From positions 1-64,000 of the forward strand of contig JABAQR010000047.1 in NCBI GenBank assembly GCA_019187485.1: a DNA stretch of 64,000 nucleotides. The letters run 5' to 3'. This DNA comes from Lysobacterales bacterium. GTDB lineage: Bacteria > Pseudomonadota > Gammaproteobacteria > Xanthomonadales > SZUA-5. The notes beneath the pieces are model-generated. The model saw only the letters and a program-made list of their open reading frames with translations. It ran no database searches and was not told the origin of the DNA. Numbering within the stretch: position 1 is the stretch's first letter; the number at the start of each line of letters is the position of its first letter. Position numbers and translations under genes: made by a program. Shown here piece after piece: positions 30,876-38,678 of the stretch.

Positions 30876-31658
30876 ATGAGCTACGCCCACCTGCTGGTGT
30901 CCGACCAGGACGCGGTGCGCACGATCACCGTCCACCGCCCGGACAAGCTGAACGCGCTGAACCACGCGACCATCGGCGAACTGCACCACGCCTTCGCGGC
31001 AGCGCGCGCGGACGCAGCGGTACGGGTGCTGGTGCTGACCGGCGCCGGGCCGAAGGCCTTCGTCGCCGGTGCCGACATCAGCGAGTTTGCCAGTGCCACG
31101 CCGGTACAGGCGCGCGCCTTCTCGGAAGCCGGCCAGCAGATGATGCGCAGCGTCGAAACCCTCGGCAAACCGGTGATCGCGCGGATCAACGGCTTCGCGC
31201 TCGGCGGCGGCATGGAACTGGCGATGTGCTGCCATTTGCGCATCGCTGCGGAGAGCGCGAAGCTCGGCACCCCCGAGATCAACCTCGGCATCCTGCCGGG
31301 CTTCGGTGCCACCCAGCGACTGACCCGCCTGTGCGGCCGCGCGGCGGCGCTGGAACTGTGCCTGCTCGGCGCGCCGATCACGGCGCAGCGGGCGCTGGAA
31401 CTCGGCATCGTCAACCGCGTGGTGCCGGCGGCCGAGCTCGACGCCGAGGTCATGAAGGTCGCCGCACAACTGGCGCGATCGGCGCCGCACGCGCTGCGCG
31501 CGATCCTGGATGCGGTGATCCTCGGCGGCGACATGGCGCTGGACCAGGGCTTGTCCTATGAGACCCATCTGTTCGCCGTGACCGCATCGACCGCGGACAT
31601 GCGCGAAGGCACCGCGGCCTTCCTCGAGAAACGACCGGCGCAGTTCCGCGGCACCTGA
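30876..31658 (+). CDS. Enoyl-CoA hydratase/isomerase (crotonase family)
   Basis: A 260-residue crotonase. HRPDKLNALN and FVAGADISEF form the CoA and oxyanion region. Both hydratase glutamates are present: E114 in GGGMELAMCC and E134 in GTPEINLGILPG, aligned with the rat enzyme pair E144/E164. That supports hydration of trans-2-enoyl-CoA in fatty-acid breakdown rather than an isomerase or decarboxylase. GFGATQRLTRLCGR is also conserved. The ATG at 30876 has a GAGG site. Three bases separate its stop from the following ABC ATPase gene, so the two are probably cotranscribed, although a functional tie is unclear. Confidence 0.92.
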   Translation: MSYAHLLVSDQDAVRTITVHRPDKLNALNHATIGELHHAFAAARADAAVRVLVLTGAGPKAFVAGADISEFASATPVQARAFSEAGQQMMRSVETLGKPVIARINGFALGGGMELAMCCHLRIAAESAKLGTPEINLGILPGFGATQRLTRLCGRAAALELCLLGAPITAQRALELGIVNRVVPAAELDAEVMKVAAQLARSAPHALRAILDAVILGGDMALDQGLSYETHLFAVTASTADMREGTAAFLEKRPAQFRGT

Positions 31659-31661
31659 GCA

Positions 31662-32585
31662 ATGGCCGCCCCGCTGGTCCGCACCGAGGCGCTGACGCGT
31701 CGCTTCGACGACCGCCTCGCCGTCGATGCGCTGAGCTTCGAACTCGCCAAGGGCCGCGTACTGGCGCTGCTCGGACCGAATGGCGCCGGCAAGACCACCA
31801 CCATGCGGATGCTCTCGGGGCTGCTGGCGCCGAGCAGCGGCAGCGCGACCGTCTGCGGCCATCCGCTCGGCCAGCGCGATGCCGACAACGACGCGATCCG
31901 CGCGTGCTGCGGCGTCGTGCCGGAGGCGCCCGGTTTCTACGAGCGCCTGAGCGCACGCCAGAACCTGCGCTTCTTCGGCGGCCTGCAGGGCCTCGACGAC
32001 GCCGAGGTGATCGCGCGCAGCGAGGCCGAGCTCGCACGCTTCCGGCTCGCCGAGCGCGGCGACGAGCGCGTCGGCACCTATTCCAAAGGCATGAAACAGC
32101 GCCTTGCGCTGGCGCGCGCACTGCTGCACCGCCCGGCCCTGCTGTTCCTCGACGAGCCCACCGCCGGGCTCGATCCCAAGGCCACCCAGGAGTTGCACGC
32201 GCTGATCCGCGCGCTGCGCGATGGCGGTGTCGGCATCGTGCTCAGCACGCACACGCTGGAAGAGGCCGAGGCGCTCGCCGACGAGGTGCTGGTGCTCGAC
32301 ACCCGCGCGGTCTTCCACGGCCCGCCACAGCGCCTCGGCGCCGACGCCGCCCCGGAACTCATGCTGCGCACGCGCATGCCCCTGCCCGACGACCTGGCGC
32401 TGCCGGCCGGTTGCAGCGTGCTGGCGCGCGAAGACCGGCAGGCGCGCATCGGGATCGGCGATGCCGAAGGCGACACCCCGGCGCTGGTCGCGACGCTGGT
32501 CGCTGCCGGTGTGCATATCCTCGAAGTGCGACCCGTGTCGCGGAGTCTGCGCGACCGTTATCTCGACTTGTTGGCGCGCCGATGA
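31662..32585 (+). CDS. ABC transporter ATP-binding protein
   Basis: A 307-residue ABC ATPase of the drug/lipid exporter (CcmA/NatA-like) type. Walker A is GPNGAGKTT (38-46), the signature is YSKGMKQRLALARALL, Walker B is LLFLDEPTAGLD, and the H-loop is STHTLEEAEALAD. The Q-loop reads VVPEAPGFYERLSA, with E where Q is more usual. A C-terminal regulatory segment of about 80 residues follows. Its stop overlaps the permease start (ATGA). Confidence 0.93.
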   Translation: MAAPLVRTEALTRRFDDRLAVDALSFELAKGRVLALLGPNGAGKTTTMRMLSGLLAPSSGSATVCGHPLGQRDADNDAIRACCGVVPEAPGFYERLSARQNLRFFGGLQGLDDAEVIARSEAELARFRLAERGDERVGTYSKGMKQRLALARALLHRPALLFLDEPTAGLDPKATQELHALIRALRDGGVGIVLSTHTLEEAEALADEVLVLDTRAVFHGPPQRLGADAAPELMLRTRMPLPDDLALPAGCSVLAREDRQARIGIGDAEGDTPALVATLVAAGVHILEVRPVSRSLRDRYLDLLARR

Positions 32586-33397
32586 AGACCCTGTCCCCGT
32601 TGCGCTGGATGCTTTGGCGCGAGTACCTCGACCAGCGTCAGAACCGGATGCTGTGGCCGGTGTACCTGATCATGCCGCTGGTGGGCGCGGCGCTGCCGGC
32701 GATCATCGCGCTCGCCACCGCGGCTGCGCTCGCCGGCAAGGCGCCGATCGAGCCGGAGATGCAGTCGATGCTGAACGCGGCGCAGTTGCTCGCGAGCACG
32801 CAGGGCATCGACGTGACCAGGGCTGCGGCGATGTTCTCGCTGCGGATGGCCGCAGGCTATTTCCTGTTGATGCCGCTGGCGATCGTCTCGATCGCCGGCG
32901 CCTACGCGATCGTCGGCGAGAAGCAGCAGCGCACGCTGGAACCGGTGCTGGCGACGCCGATGTCGACCCCGCAGTTCCTGCTGGCCAAGCTGCTCGCGGT
33001 CAGCCTGCCGGCGGTGATCGCCTCGTGGATCGCCGCGCTGCTTGGCGCGCTCGCGTCGGTGGCGAGCTTCTGGTGGGCGCACGGCCTGATCGTCTGGCCG
33101 GACGAGTTCTACTGGGTCGCGGTGTTCGTACTGGCGCCGCAGATCGGCGCGATGACCGCGCTGGTCTGCCTGCGAGTCTCGGCGCGCATGCAGGATCCGC
33201 AGGCCGCCAACCAGGTCACCGCGCTGATCCTGATTCCCCTGCTGCTGATCGTGTTCTCGCTGATCGGCCCGGCGCTGGTGTTGCACTTCGGCGCGCTGCT
33301 CGGCGCCTGCGCGGCCTTCCTCGCCATCGACCTCGCGCTGTTCGCCTGGGTCCGGCGCGGCTTCAACCGCGAGGAAATCCTGTGCCGCTGGCGCTGA
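32582..33397 (+). CDS. ABC transporter permease
   Basis: A 271-residue membrane protein with about six spans (LWPVYLIMPLVGAALPAIIAL, AGYFLLMPLAIVSIAGAYAI, LPAVIASWIAALLGALASVA, FYWVAVFVLAPQIGAMTALV, VTALILIPLLLIVFSLIG, FGALLGACAAFLAIDLALF). The cytoplasmic segment GEKQQRTLEPVLATPMSTPQFLLAK is typical of ABC-2 type permeases paired with NatA-like ATPases. It forms the export channel with the ATPase before it; the substrate is unknown. The two genes overlap by 4 bases. Confidence 0.9.
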   Translation: MKTLSPLRWMLWREYLDQRQNRMLWPVYLIMPLVGAALPAIIALATAAALAGKAPIEPEMQSMLNAAQLLASTQGIDVTRAAAMFSLRMAAGYFLLMPLAIVSIAGAYAIVGEKQQRTLEPVLATPMSTPQFLLAKLLAVSLPAVIASWIAALLGALASVASFWWAHGLIVWPDEFYWVAVFVLAPQIGAMTALVCLRVSARMQDPQAANQVTALILIPLLLIVFSLIGPALVLHFGALLGACAAFLAIDLALFAWVRRGFNREEILCRWR

Positions 33398-33422
33398 AAG
33401 GGCGGTCCTTGCAGTACGCGAA

Positions 33423-33459
33423 TTGACTGTGCATACTGTGCATATACGACATGCACAGT
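33423..33459 (+). promoter_or_regulatory. Operator of the YtrA-type repressor operon
   Basis: ACTGTGCAT occurs twice in direct order (33426-33434 and 33435-33443) and once inverted as ATGCACAGT (33451-33459). The second and third copies form a perfect 9-bp inverted repeat with a 7-base spacer. A TTGACT at 33423-33428 is a good -35 hexamer and overlaps the first copy; the -10 is less clear. The site lies directly before the GntR gene, as expected for YtrA-type autorepression. Confidence 0.75.
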
Positions 33460-33467
33460 AACGATTC

Positions 33468-33881
33468 TTGAGCGCGCACCTCCTCCTGTCGGCCAGCGAC
33501 CCGCGGCCGATGTACCAGCAGATCGTCGACCAGATCACCGCGCGGGTGATGGCGGGCGACTGGCTGCCGGGACAGGCGCTGCCTTCGATCCGCGAACTCG
33601 CTGCCGACAGCGGCGTCAGCGTGATCACGGTCAAGCGCGCCTACGAGGAGCTCGAACGCGCCGGGCTGATCGCGACCCGCCAGGGCAAAGGCTCGGTGGT
33701 CGCCGAGCAGCCCGAGCAGGCGCGCGCACTGCTCGTCGATGCGCTCACGCAGAGCCTTGCGGCGGCGGTCGCCCATGCGACCCGGCTGGGTCTGACGCGC
33801 CCGGCGCTGCACGCGCGCCTGGAACAAGTCCTCGACGCCTCTGAAACCCCCGCAACCCACCACGAAGGACCCAAGTCATGA
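33468..33881 (+). CDS. GntR-family regulator, YtrA type
   Basis: A 137-residue regulator. The winged-helix GntR domain spans residues 10-78 (PMYQQIVDQITARVMAGDWL, LPSIRELAADSGVSVITVKR, AYEELERAGLIATRQGKGS). The C-terminal part is only about 55 residues and helical, the mark of the YtrA subfamily, which lacks a large effector domain. The start is a TTG at 33468, only 8 bases after the operator and without a ribosome site, so the mRNA may be nearly leaderless. Its stop overlaps the start of the next ATPase gene (ATGA). It probably represses its own ABC operon. Confidence 0.88.
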   Translation: MSAHLLLSASDPRPMYQQIVDQITARVMAGDWLPGQALPSIRELAADSGVSVITVKRAYEELERAGLIATRQGKGSVVAEQPEQARALLVDALTQSLAAAVAHATRLGLTRPALHARLEQVLDASETPATHHEGPKS

Positions 33882-34762
33882 TGGCCGCATTCGCGGTTTC
33901 CGGCCTGTGCAAGCGCTATCCGCATTTCGCGCTGCAAGAGGTCACGCTGAGCCTGACGGAAGGCGAGGTCATGGGTCTGGTCGGCGTCAACGGCGCCGGC
34001 AAGACCACTTTGCTGCGCCTGTTGACCGGCATCGCCGCTGCGGACGCCGGCAGCGTCGAAGTGCTCGGACACCGCCTGCCACAGGCGCAGGTGACGGCCA
34101 AACGCGAGATCGGCTTCGCCTCCGAGGACATGCGCCTGTATCGCAGCCAAAGCCTGGACTGGCACATCGCCATGATGCGTCGCATCTACCCCGGCTGGGA
34201 TGACGCCTATGCCGCGAGCCTGGTGCATCGCTTCGACCTGCGCCCGCAGCAGACGCTCGGCGGTTATTCGCACGGTCAGCGGGTCAAGGCGCTGCTGCTG
34301 CTGTGCCTCGCGCGCCGGCCGCGTCTGCTGCTGCTCGACGAACCCACCACCGGCCTCGATCCGGTGGCGCGCGCCGAGGTGCTGGAGGCACTCGCGGATG
34401 TGCTGCGCGACGAGCGCCGCAGCGTGCTGTTTTCCTCGCACAACTCCCACGATGTCGAGCAACTGGCGGATCGCATTGCCTTCCTGCACGGCGGCCGGCT
34501 GATCGCCCACGCCGACAAGGAGCGCTTTCTCGACGACTGGCGGCGGCTGCTGTGTCTGGGCTCGGTGCCGCCGGCGCTGTCGAGCTGGCCGGAACTGGCG
34601 CAGGTGCGCCATGCCGGCAGCCAGGTTGAAGTCAAGGTGCGCCGCTGGAGCGAGGACCTGCCGGCGCGTTTGAGCGCGGCAGGCCTGAGCGTGCAGCGGG
34701 TGGACCCGATGTCGCTGGAAGACATTTTCGTGACCAGCGTGCGTGCCGGAGGTGTCGCGTGA
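33878..34762 (+). CDS. ABC transporter ATP-binding protein (YtrB-like)
   Basis: A 294-residue ABC ATPase. Walker A is GVNGAGKTT (36-44), the signature is LGGYSHGQRVKALLLLCLA, Walker B is LLLLDEPTTGLDP, and the H-loop is FSSHNSHDVEQLAD. The Q-loop position reads GFASEDMRLYRSQS, as in the YtrB branch. DWHIAMMRRIYPGWD is also characteristic of that branch. It is translated from an ATG that overlaps the regulator's stop; a second ATG follows at once. It is linked by a 4-base overlap to its permease, giving the standard YtrA-YtrB-permease module. The substrate is unknown. Confidence 0.92.
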   Translation: MMAAFAVSGLCKRYPHFALQEVTLSLTEGEVMGLVGVNGAGKTTLLRLLTGIAAADAGSVEVLGHRLPQAQVTAKREIGFASEDMRLYRSQSLDWHIAMMRRIYPGWDDAYAASLVHRFDLRPQQTLGGYSHGQRVKALLLLCLARRPRLLLLDEPTTGLDPVARAEVLEALADVLRDERRSVLFSSHNSHDVEQLADRIAFLHGGRLIAHADKERFLDDWRRLLCLGSVPPALSSWPELAQVRHAGSQVEVKVRRWSEDLPARLSAAGLSVQRVDPMSLEDIFVTSVRAGGVA

Positions 34763-35442
34763 AGCTTGCAATGAATATCCCGCTGATCCGCCTGCTGGTC
34801 ATCAAGGACTGGCAGTTGTTCCAGAAACCGCTGGCGGCCCATGTACTCGCCGGTCTGTTCGCGCTCGGTCTGCTCGGGCTGGCCCGGCCGTGGGCCTTCT
34901 ACCTGGGCTCGCTGCTGCTGATCGTCGTGCTGGTCGCCGGATCCTGCTTTGCGGTCTCGACCTCGCTGCTCGAGGAACGCAAGCAGCAGACCCTGGCCTT
35001 CGTCATGAGCCTGCCGGTGTCGCCGCTGGACTTCACCGTCGCCAAGCTGGCCGGGGGCCTGCTGACCTTCGGCGTGCCCTTCATGGTGCTGCTGCTCGGA
35101 ACGGTCGTCGTGATCCTGTCGACGCCGCTGCCGGACGGACTACTCGTGTACTCGCTGCTGATCTACGGCCACGTGCTGCTCGCCTACTGCATCTCGCTGG
35201 CGGTCGCGATGCAGGTGCAGTCGGAGGGCTGGAACATCTTCGCGATGATCGCCAGCAACCTGCTGGTCAACCCGCTGATCATGCTGCTCGGGCAGATCGA
35301 CGCGATTTCGGTGCCGGCGCGCGGCGAGGACATCGTCTGGAGCCTGCCGGCGGTGGCGATCCTGTCCGCGCAGCTGCTGCTGAGCCTCTGCACCCTCGCG
35401 TTCACCGCGTGGTGGCACGGGCGCAAGGCCGCCTTCTACTGA
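34759..35442 (+). CDS. ABC transporter permease (YtrA-regulated module)
   Basis: A 227-residue inner membrane protein with about six spans (HVLAGLFALGLLGLARP, FYLGSLLLIVVLVAGSCFAV, LTFGVPFMVLLLGTVVVILS, LVYSLLIYGHVLLAYCISLA, MIASNLLVNPLIMLLGQ, LPAVAILSAQLLLSLCTLAF). The loop LLEERKQQTLAFVMSLPVSPLDF matches ABC-2 permeases. The GTG start overlaps the stop of its ATPase gene. A ten-base gap separates it from the acyltransferase gene, which may be cotranscribed. Confidence 0.88.
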   Translation: MKLAMNIPLIRLLVIKDWQLFQKPLAAHVLAGLFALGLLGLARPWAFYLGSLLLIVVLVAGSCFAVSTSLLEERKQQTLAFVMSLPVSPLDFTVAKLAGGLLTFGVPFMVLLLGTVVVILSTPLPDGLLVYSLLIYGHVLLAYCISLAVAMQVQSEGWNIFAMIASNLLVNPLIMLLGQIDAISVPARGEDIVWSLPAVAILSAQLLLSLCTLAFTAWWHGRKAAFY

Positions 35443-35452
35443 GCCGAACGCG

Positions 35453-36592
35453 ATGAACGACATCCAATCCGGCGCGCCGGCAGGCGCGCCGCCGGACGCC
35501 CGCGTCCACGCTTTCGACCATCTGCGCGCGCTCGCGATGCTGGCCGGCGTGCTGTTCCACGCAGGCCTGGCCTACAGCCCGCTGCTGCATCCGTGGTGGC
35601 CGACCGCGGACCGCCAGCACGCGCCAGTGGTCGACACGCTGCTGTGGCTGTCGCACCTCGTGCGCATGCCGCTGTTCTTCCTGGTCGCCGGCTACTTCGC
35701 CGCGCTGGTGCAGCAGCGTCGCGGCATCGGCGGACTCGCGCGCCAGCGCGTCCGGCGCATCCTGCTGCCCCTGCTGGTCGCGTGGCCGCTGGTGCACTGG
35801 GGCACGGGCGCCGCAACCACGTGGGCCGCGGGCGCCGTCGAACATCCGGCGCCGATGCTGCGCATGATCGCCGAGTGGATGGCGATGCCCGATGCGCCCT
35901 CGCTGCCGCCGACCACCGGCCACCTGTGGTTTCTTTACTACCTGCTGCTGTTCGGCGTGCTGCACTGGGCCGGCCGTGCGCTCGAACTCGGCGGGCTGCT
36001 GCGTCGGTGGCTCGATCGCGGCATGCTGGCGGTCGCGCTGTGCCTGCCAGGGCTGCTGTGGCCGGGCTTCGCGCTGGCACCGGCGCCGCATCCGGCGCCG
36101 GAAAGCCTGCTGCCGCAGTTCTGGGCGATCGGCGTCTACGGGCCCTTCTACGCGCTCGGCGTGGCGCTGCACGGCCGCCTCGACGCGCTCGCCACACTGC
36201 GCCGCTGGCTGCCGGCGGGGGCACTGCTGTGCTTGCTGGCCTACGCGATCTTCCTGCTCCAGCTCGAGGCCGGACTCACGCTCGCGAATGCCGCGTGGAG
36301 CACGGCACTGCTCGAAGCCATGGTCGCCGGCTGGGGCACCCTCGGATGCCTGGCCTGCGGGCTGCGCTGGCTCGCGCAACCGCGCGCCTGGCTCGGCTAC
36401 CTCGCCCGCAGCGCCTACTGGAGCTACATCGTGCACCTGCCGCTGCTGTTTGCGATCCAGTACGCGCTGATGGACCTCGAATGGCCCTGGGCCGCCAAGT
36501 TCGCGACCGCCGTGGTCACGACGCTGGCGCTGTGCCTGCTGAGCTACGAAGCGCTGGTGCGGCGCACGCCACTGCGCCGCTGGGTGGGCTGA
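35453..36592 (+). CDS. Acyltransferase family 3 membrane protein
   Basis: A 379-residue inner membrane protein with about ten spans. The N-terminus RVHAFDHLRALAMLAGVLFH and the VRMPLFFLVAGYFAALV segment are typical of acyltransferase family 3 (OpgC/MdoC-like), which acylate glucans, polysaccharides or peptidoglycan. GHLWFLYYLLLFGVLHW and LARSAYWSYIVHLPLLF, with the conserved His, also fit. The acceptor is unknown. It follows the ABC module after ten bases, so a joint role in envelope modification is possible but speculative. A hairpin lies just after the stop. Confidence 0.9.
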   Translation: MNDIQSGAPAGAPPDARVHAFDHLRALAMLAGVLFHAGLAYSPLLHPWWPTADRQHAPVVDTLLWLSHLVRMPLFFLVAGYFAALVQQRRGIGGLARQRVRRILLPLLVAWPLVHWGTGAATTWAAGAVEHPAPMLRMIAEWMAMPDAPSLPPTTGHLWFLYYLLLFGVLHWAGRALELGGLLRRWLDRGMLAVALCLPGLLWPGFALAPAPHPAPESLLPQFWAIGVYGPFYALGVALHGRLDALATLRRWLPAGALLCLLAYAIFLLQLEAGLTLANAAWSTALLEAMVAGWGTLGCLACGLRWLAQPRAWLGYLARSAYWSYIVHLPLLFAIQYALMDLEWPWAAKFATAVVTTLALCLLSYEALVRRTPLRRWVG

Positions 36593-36593
36593 A

Positions 36594-36615
36594 TCGCGGC
36601 GCGGGAGCGCCGCGA
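36594..36615 (+). terminator. Hairpin after acyltransferase gene
   Basis: TCGCGGCGC, loop GGGA, then GCGCCGCGA form a perfect 9-bp stem that starts just after the acyltransferase stop. There is no T-run, so it may be a weak or Rho-assisted terminator or an RNA stabiliser. Confidence 0.5.
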
Positions 36616-36667
36616 CTCGGAGGGCCACCGTCCTCGGCGGCCGTTCTGGTGCGCATGGGACTCCCGC

Positions 36668-36903
36668 TACAGCATCAGCACGCCGATGGTTGCTGTGTCC
36701 CTCGTCCTCGCGGAAACCGGCGACCCGCAGGATCCGCTGGCCGGGTTCGGCAAGACCGAGTTCGCGCACGCGCCGACGCGCCAGCGTGTCGGGCTGTTGC
36801 AGGTCCTCGGGCAGGGCGAGGGCCGGCACCACGCCCCCGGCAGGCACCTGCGACAGGTTCAGGCGGAACACATCGACGCCGGCTCGGATCAGTGCCCGCT
36901 ACC
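36668..36903 (-). pseudogene. Decayed remnant, possibly of pyruvate kinase
   Basis: In the 419-base gap before 37012, the minus strand reads ALIRAGVDVFRLNLSQ, much like the early pyruvate kinase motif RAG-x-x-x-F-R-[IL]-N-[FL]-S-H, preceded by an in-frame stop (TAG). After only about 30 residues it continues LARRRVRELGLAEPGQRIL and RVAGF, like the last domain of that enzyme. A single-base frameshift would then give TATIGVLML and a stop. This suggests a gene with most of its middle deleted. The match is by eye and modest; a chance open frame cannot be excluded. The rest of the gap shows nothing. Confidence 0.35.
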
Positions 36904-37011
36904 ACTCGCAACCATGAGCGAATTGATCTCCGTCAATGCCGTTCGTCTGCTTCCTCGTAGTGTCGGGCGCGCGCTGTGCGTCATTTCGACGCCTTCGGAA
37001 CCGGAGTTCCC

Positions 37012-37665
37012 ATGTTCACCGATTCGACGCAAGTCCCTGGATCGAGGCTACTGAGTAGCCTGGCGCTCGCACTGCTGCTCGGAAGTTTCCCGGCAGCAGC
37101 GATCGGGCCGACCGAATCCGGCACGCCATCGACGCCGGGCGTGCCCGACGGCGGCTACACCGGGGTTTGGGAGGGACTCGGCCTGGCGCCACCGATGCCG
37201 GACGACAACCCGCCGGCAGGCGCGAAAGCGCGCGCGCCGAACCTGACCTTCAGCTACTACACCGTCAGTGGCGCAACCCTGCGTGGACGTTCGACTTCGG
37301 CCGGCTACAGCTACGCCGGGTTGGGATGCACCTACACCCTCGACGCCGACCGAATACTCAACACCGAACTGCCGATTCCGGATGGCGCCACGATCAAATA
37401 CCTGCGCGTCTATTACAGAGACACCAATGCGAGTGCGAATGTCGCGGGCTTCATCACCCGTTATGAGCCTGGCCAGGACTTCGCCGATCTCGTCTCAACC
37501 AGTTCGACCGCTGCCTTCGCCGGCGGCTACGGATTCACGGTCAGCGCCGAGATCAACGAGGTGGTCAACAACGCCACCTACGCCTACACACTGCTCGGCG
37601 TGCCCAGCCTGTCGAGCAACACGGTCCAGATCTGTGGACTGCGCGTGGCCTACTACGCGCCATGA
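37012..37665 (+). CDS. Exported protein, first of a tandem paralogous pair
   Basis: A 217-residue protein with a signal peptide (LLSSLALALLLGSFPAAA). After a Pro/Gly-rich linker comes a single domain of about 150 residues: FSYYTVSGATLRGRSTSAGY, GLGCTYTLDADRILNTELP, IPDGATIKYLRVYYRDTNAS, ITRYEPGQDFADLVS and a final QICGLRVAYYAP. Two Cys may form a disulfide. The next gene encodes a close paralogue over the whole domain. I do not recognise the family; the fold is probably a beta sandwich. The ATG at 37012 has a GGAG site. Unlike its paralogue it lacks a GFE tail. Confidence 0.85.
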   Translation: MFTDSTQVPGSRLLSSLALALLLGSFPAAAIGPTESGTPSTPGVPDGGYTGVWEGLGLAPPMPDDNPPAGAKARAPNLTFSYYTVSGATLRGRSTSAGYSYAGLGCTYTLDADRILNTELPIPDGATIKYLRVYYRDTNASANVAGFITRYEPGQDFADLVSTSSTAAFAGGYGFTVSAEINEVVNNATYAYTLLGVPSLSSNTVQICGLRVAYYAP

Positions 37666-37691
37666 ACACCTGCCCGAGTGAGGATCCTGCG

Positions 37692-38348
37692 ATGAGGGCA
37701 TTCCGAATTCTGCCGGGCGCGCGTGGGCTGTCGCTCGCGGCGCTGTGCCTGCACCTGGGTGCGCCGGCAGCACCGCCTTCCCTCACCGAGCCCCTGGCAC
37801 AGCCCGCCGCGATGGAATCCACCCCGGCAGCGCTTGCGCCCAAGGCCTTCGAGACGGCCGACGAGAACCGGCCGGATGCGGTGAACCAGTCGTTCAGCTA
37901 CTACACCGTTTCCGGCGCGACCCTGCGTGGTCGCTCTTCCAGCGTTGGCGTCGCCTACGCCAGCCTTGGCTGCAGCTACGTCAACGCCGGCACCGATCGC
38001 ATCCTCAACACCGAGGCGCCGCTGCCGGATGGCGCCCGCATCAAGTACCTGCGCATCTATTACCACGACACCAATCCCGCCGACGGCGTGCGCGCCTTCC
38101 TGACCCGGTACGAGCCGGGCGCGGCCGCCAGCGACCTGACCTCCGCCGGGTCGACGGCGGCGTTCGTCGGCGGATACGGCACCTCGCTGAGTCCCGAGAT
38201 CGACGAGATCGTCGACGGAGACCGCTACGCGTACACGCTGATCGGCTGGCCGGACGCGCTGGGTAGCGCCAACCGGATCTGCGGAATGCGCATCGCCTAC
38301 TACGGGCCGCAGTTCTTCGCGGATGGCTTCGAGACGCCTGCGCCGTGA
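37692..38348 (+). CDS. Exported protein, second paralogue, with GFE tail
   Basis: A 218-residue paralogue of the preceding protein, with a signal peptide (GLSLAALCLHLGAPAA). The same domain is present: FSYYTVSGATLRGRSSSVG, LGCSYVNAGTDRILNTEAP, PDGARIKYLRIYYHDTNP, LTRYEPGAAASDLTSAGST and RICGMRIAYYGP. It then ends QFFADGFETPAP, a near-terminal F-x-x-G-F-E like that of the protein at 9710. The ATG at 37692 has a GAGG site; an earlier ATG at 37662 overlaps the previous stop. Divergence between the copies is mostly in the N-terminal linker. Followed by a clear terminator hairpin. Confidence 0.85.
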   Translation: MRAFRILPGARGLSLAALCLHLGAPAAPPSLTEPLAQPAAMESTPAALAPKAFETADENRPDAVNQSFSYYTVSGATLRGRSSSVGVAYASLGCSYVNAGTDRILNTEAPLPDGARIKYLRIYYHDTNPADGVRAFLTRYEPGAAASDLTSAGSTAAFVGGYGTSLSPEIDEIVDGDRYAYTLIGWPDALGSANRICGMRIAYYGPQFFADGFETPAP

Positions 38349-38366
38349 ATCGCGGGGGAGCAGCGG

Positions 38367-38388
38367 AACCCCGGCCGGACCGGGGTTT
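38367..38388 (+). terminator. Intrinsic terminator of the tandem pair
   Basis: AACCCCGG, loop ccgga, CCGGGGTT is a perfect 8-bp stem followed by TTTC, 19 bases after the stop codon. Confidence 0.65.
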
Positions 38389-38678
38389 CGCAAGCCTTGG
38401 CCCATCTTCGCCAGTGTTGTCGATCCGCGAGCGCAGACGCTCATTGTCGAGCACCTTCAACAGCCATTCGATCGTCTCTGCCACGACCGACCGGGCCCGC
38501 CTCGCCCGCACTGCCCTGCGCCGCTCCGTTGCGGCCTGGAGAGGCGCGAGCATCGGCGCCAGGTCGAAGTCCGCGGCAGCCTGCCGGTGGCGATGTTCCA
38601 CGTGGGCCGCACCGCCAACGCGAGAAGTTGGCGGTTTTTCCCGTCGCGACGAGGAAACCGAATCGTTTCCTCGCGACT
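38389..38678. other. Intergenic region between convergent genes
   Basis: No supported gene. A minus-strand frame (about 38350-38560) reads plausibly (SVVAETIEWLLKVLDNERL) but runs on without stop into antisense of the preceding gene and is not recognised. A second hairpin, GTCGCGA(CG)AGGAAAC with GTTTCCTCGCGAC, lies just before the mtnA stop at about 38648-38682. Confidence 0.45.

Noticed and set aside
38350-38563. Minus-strand frame with helix-like segment SVVAETIEWLLKVLDNERL
   Set aside because: It has weaker codon bias than the neighbours, crosses a terminator hairpin and runs on as antisense; no family recognised.
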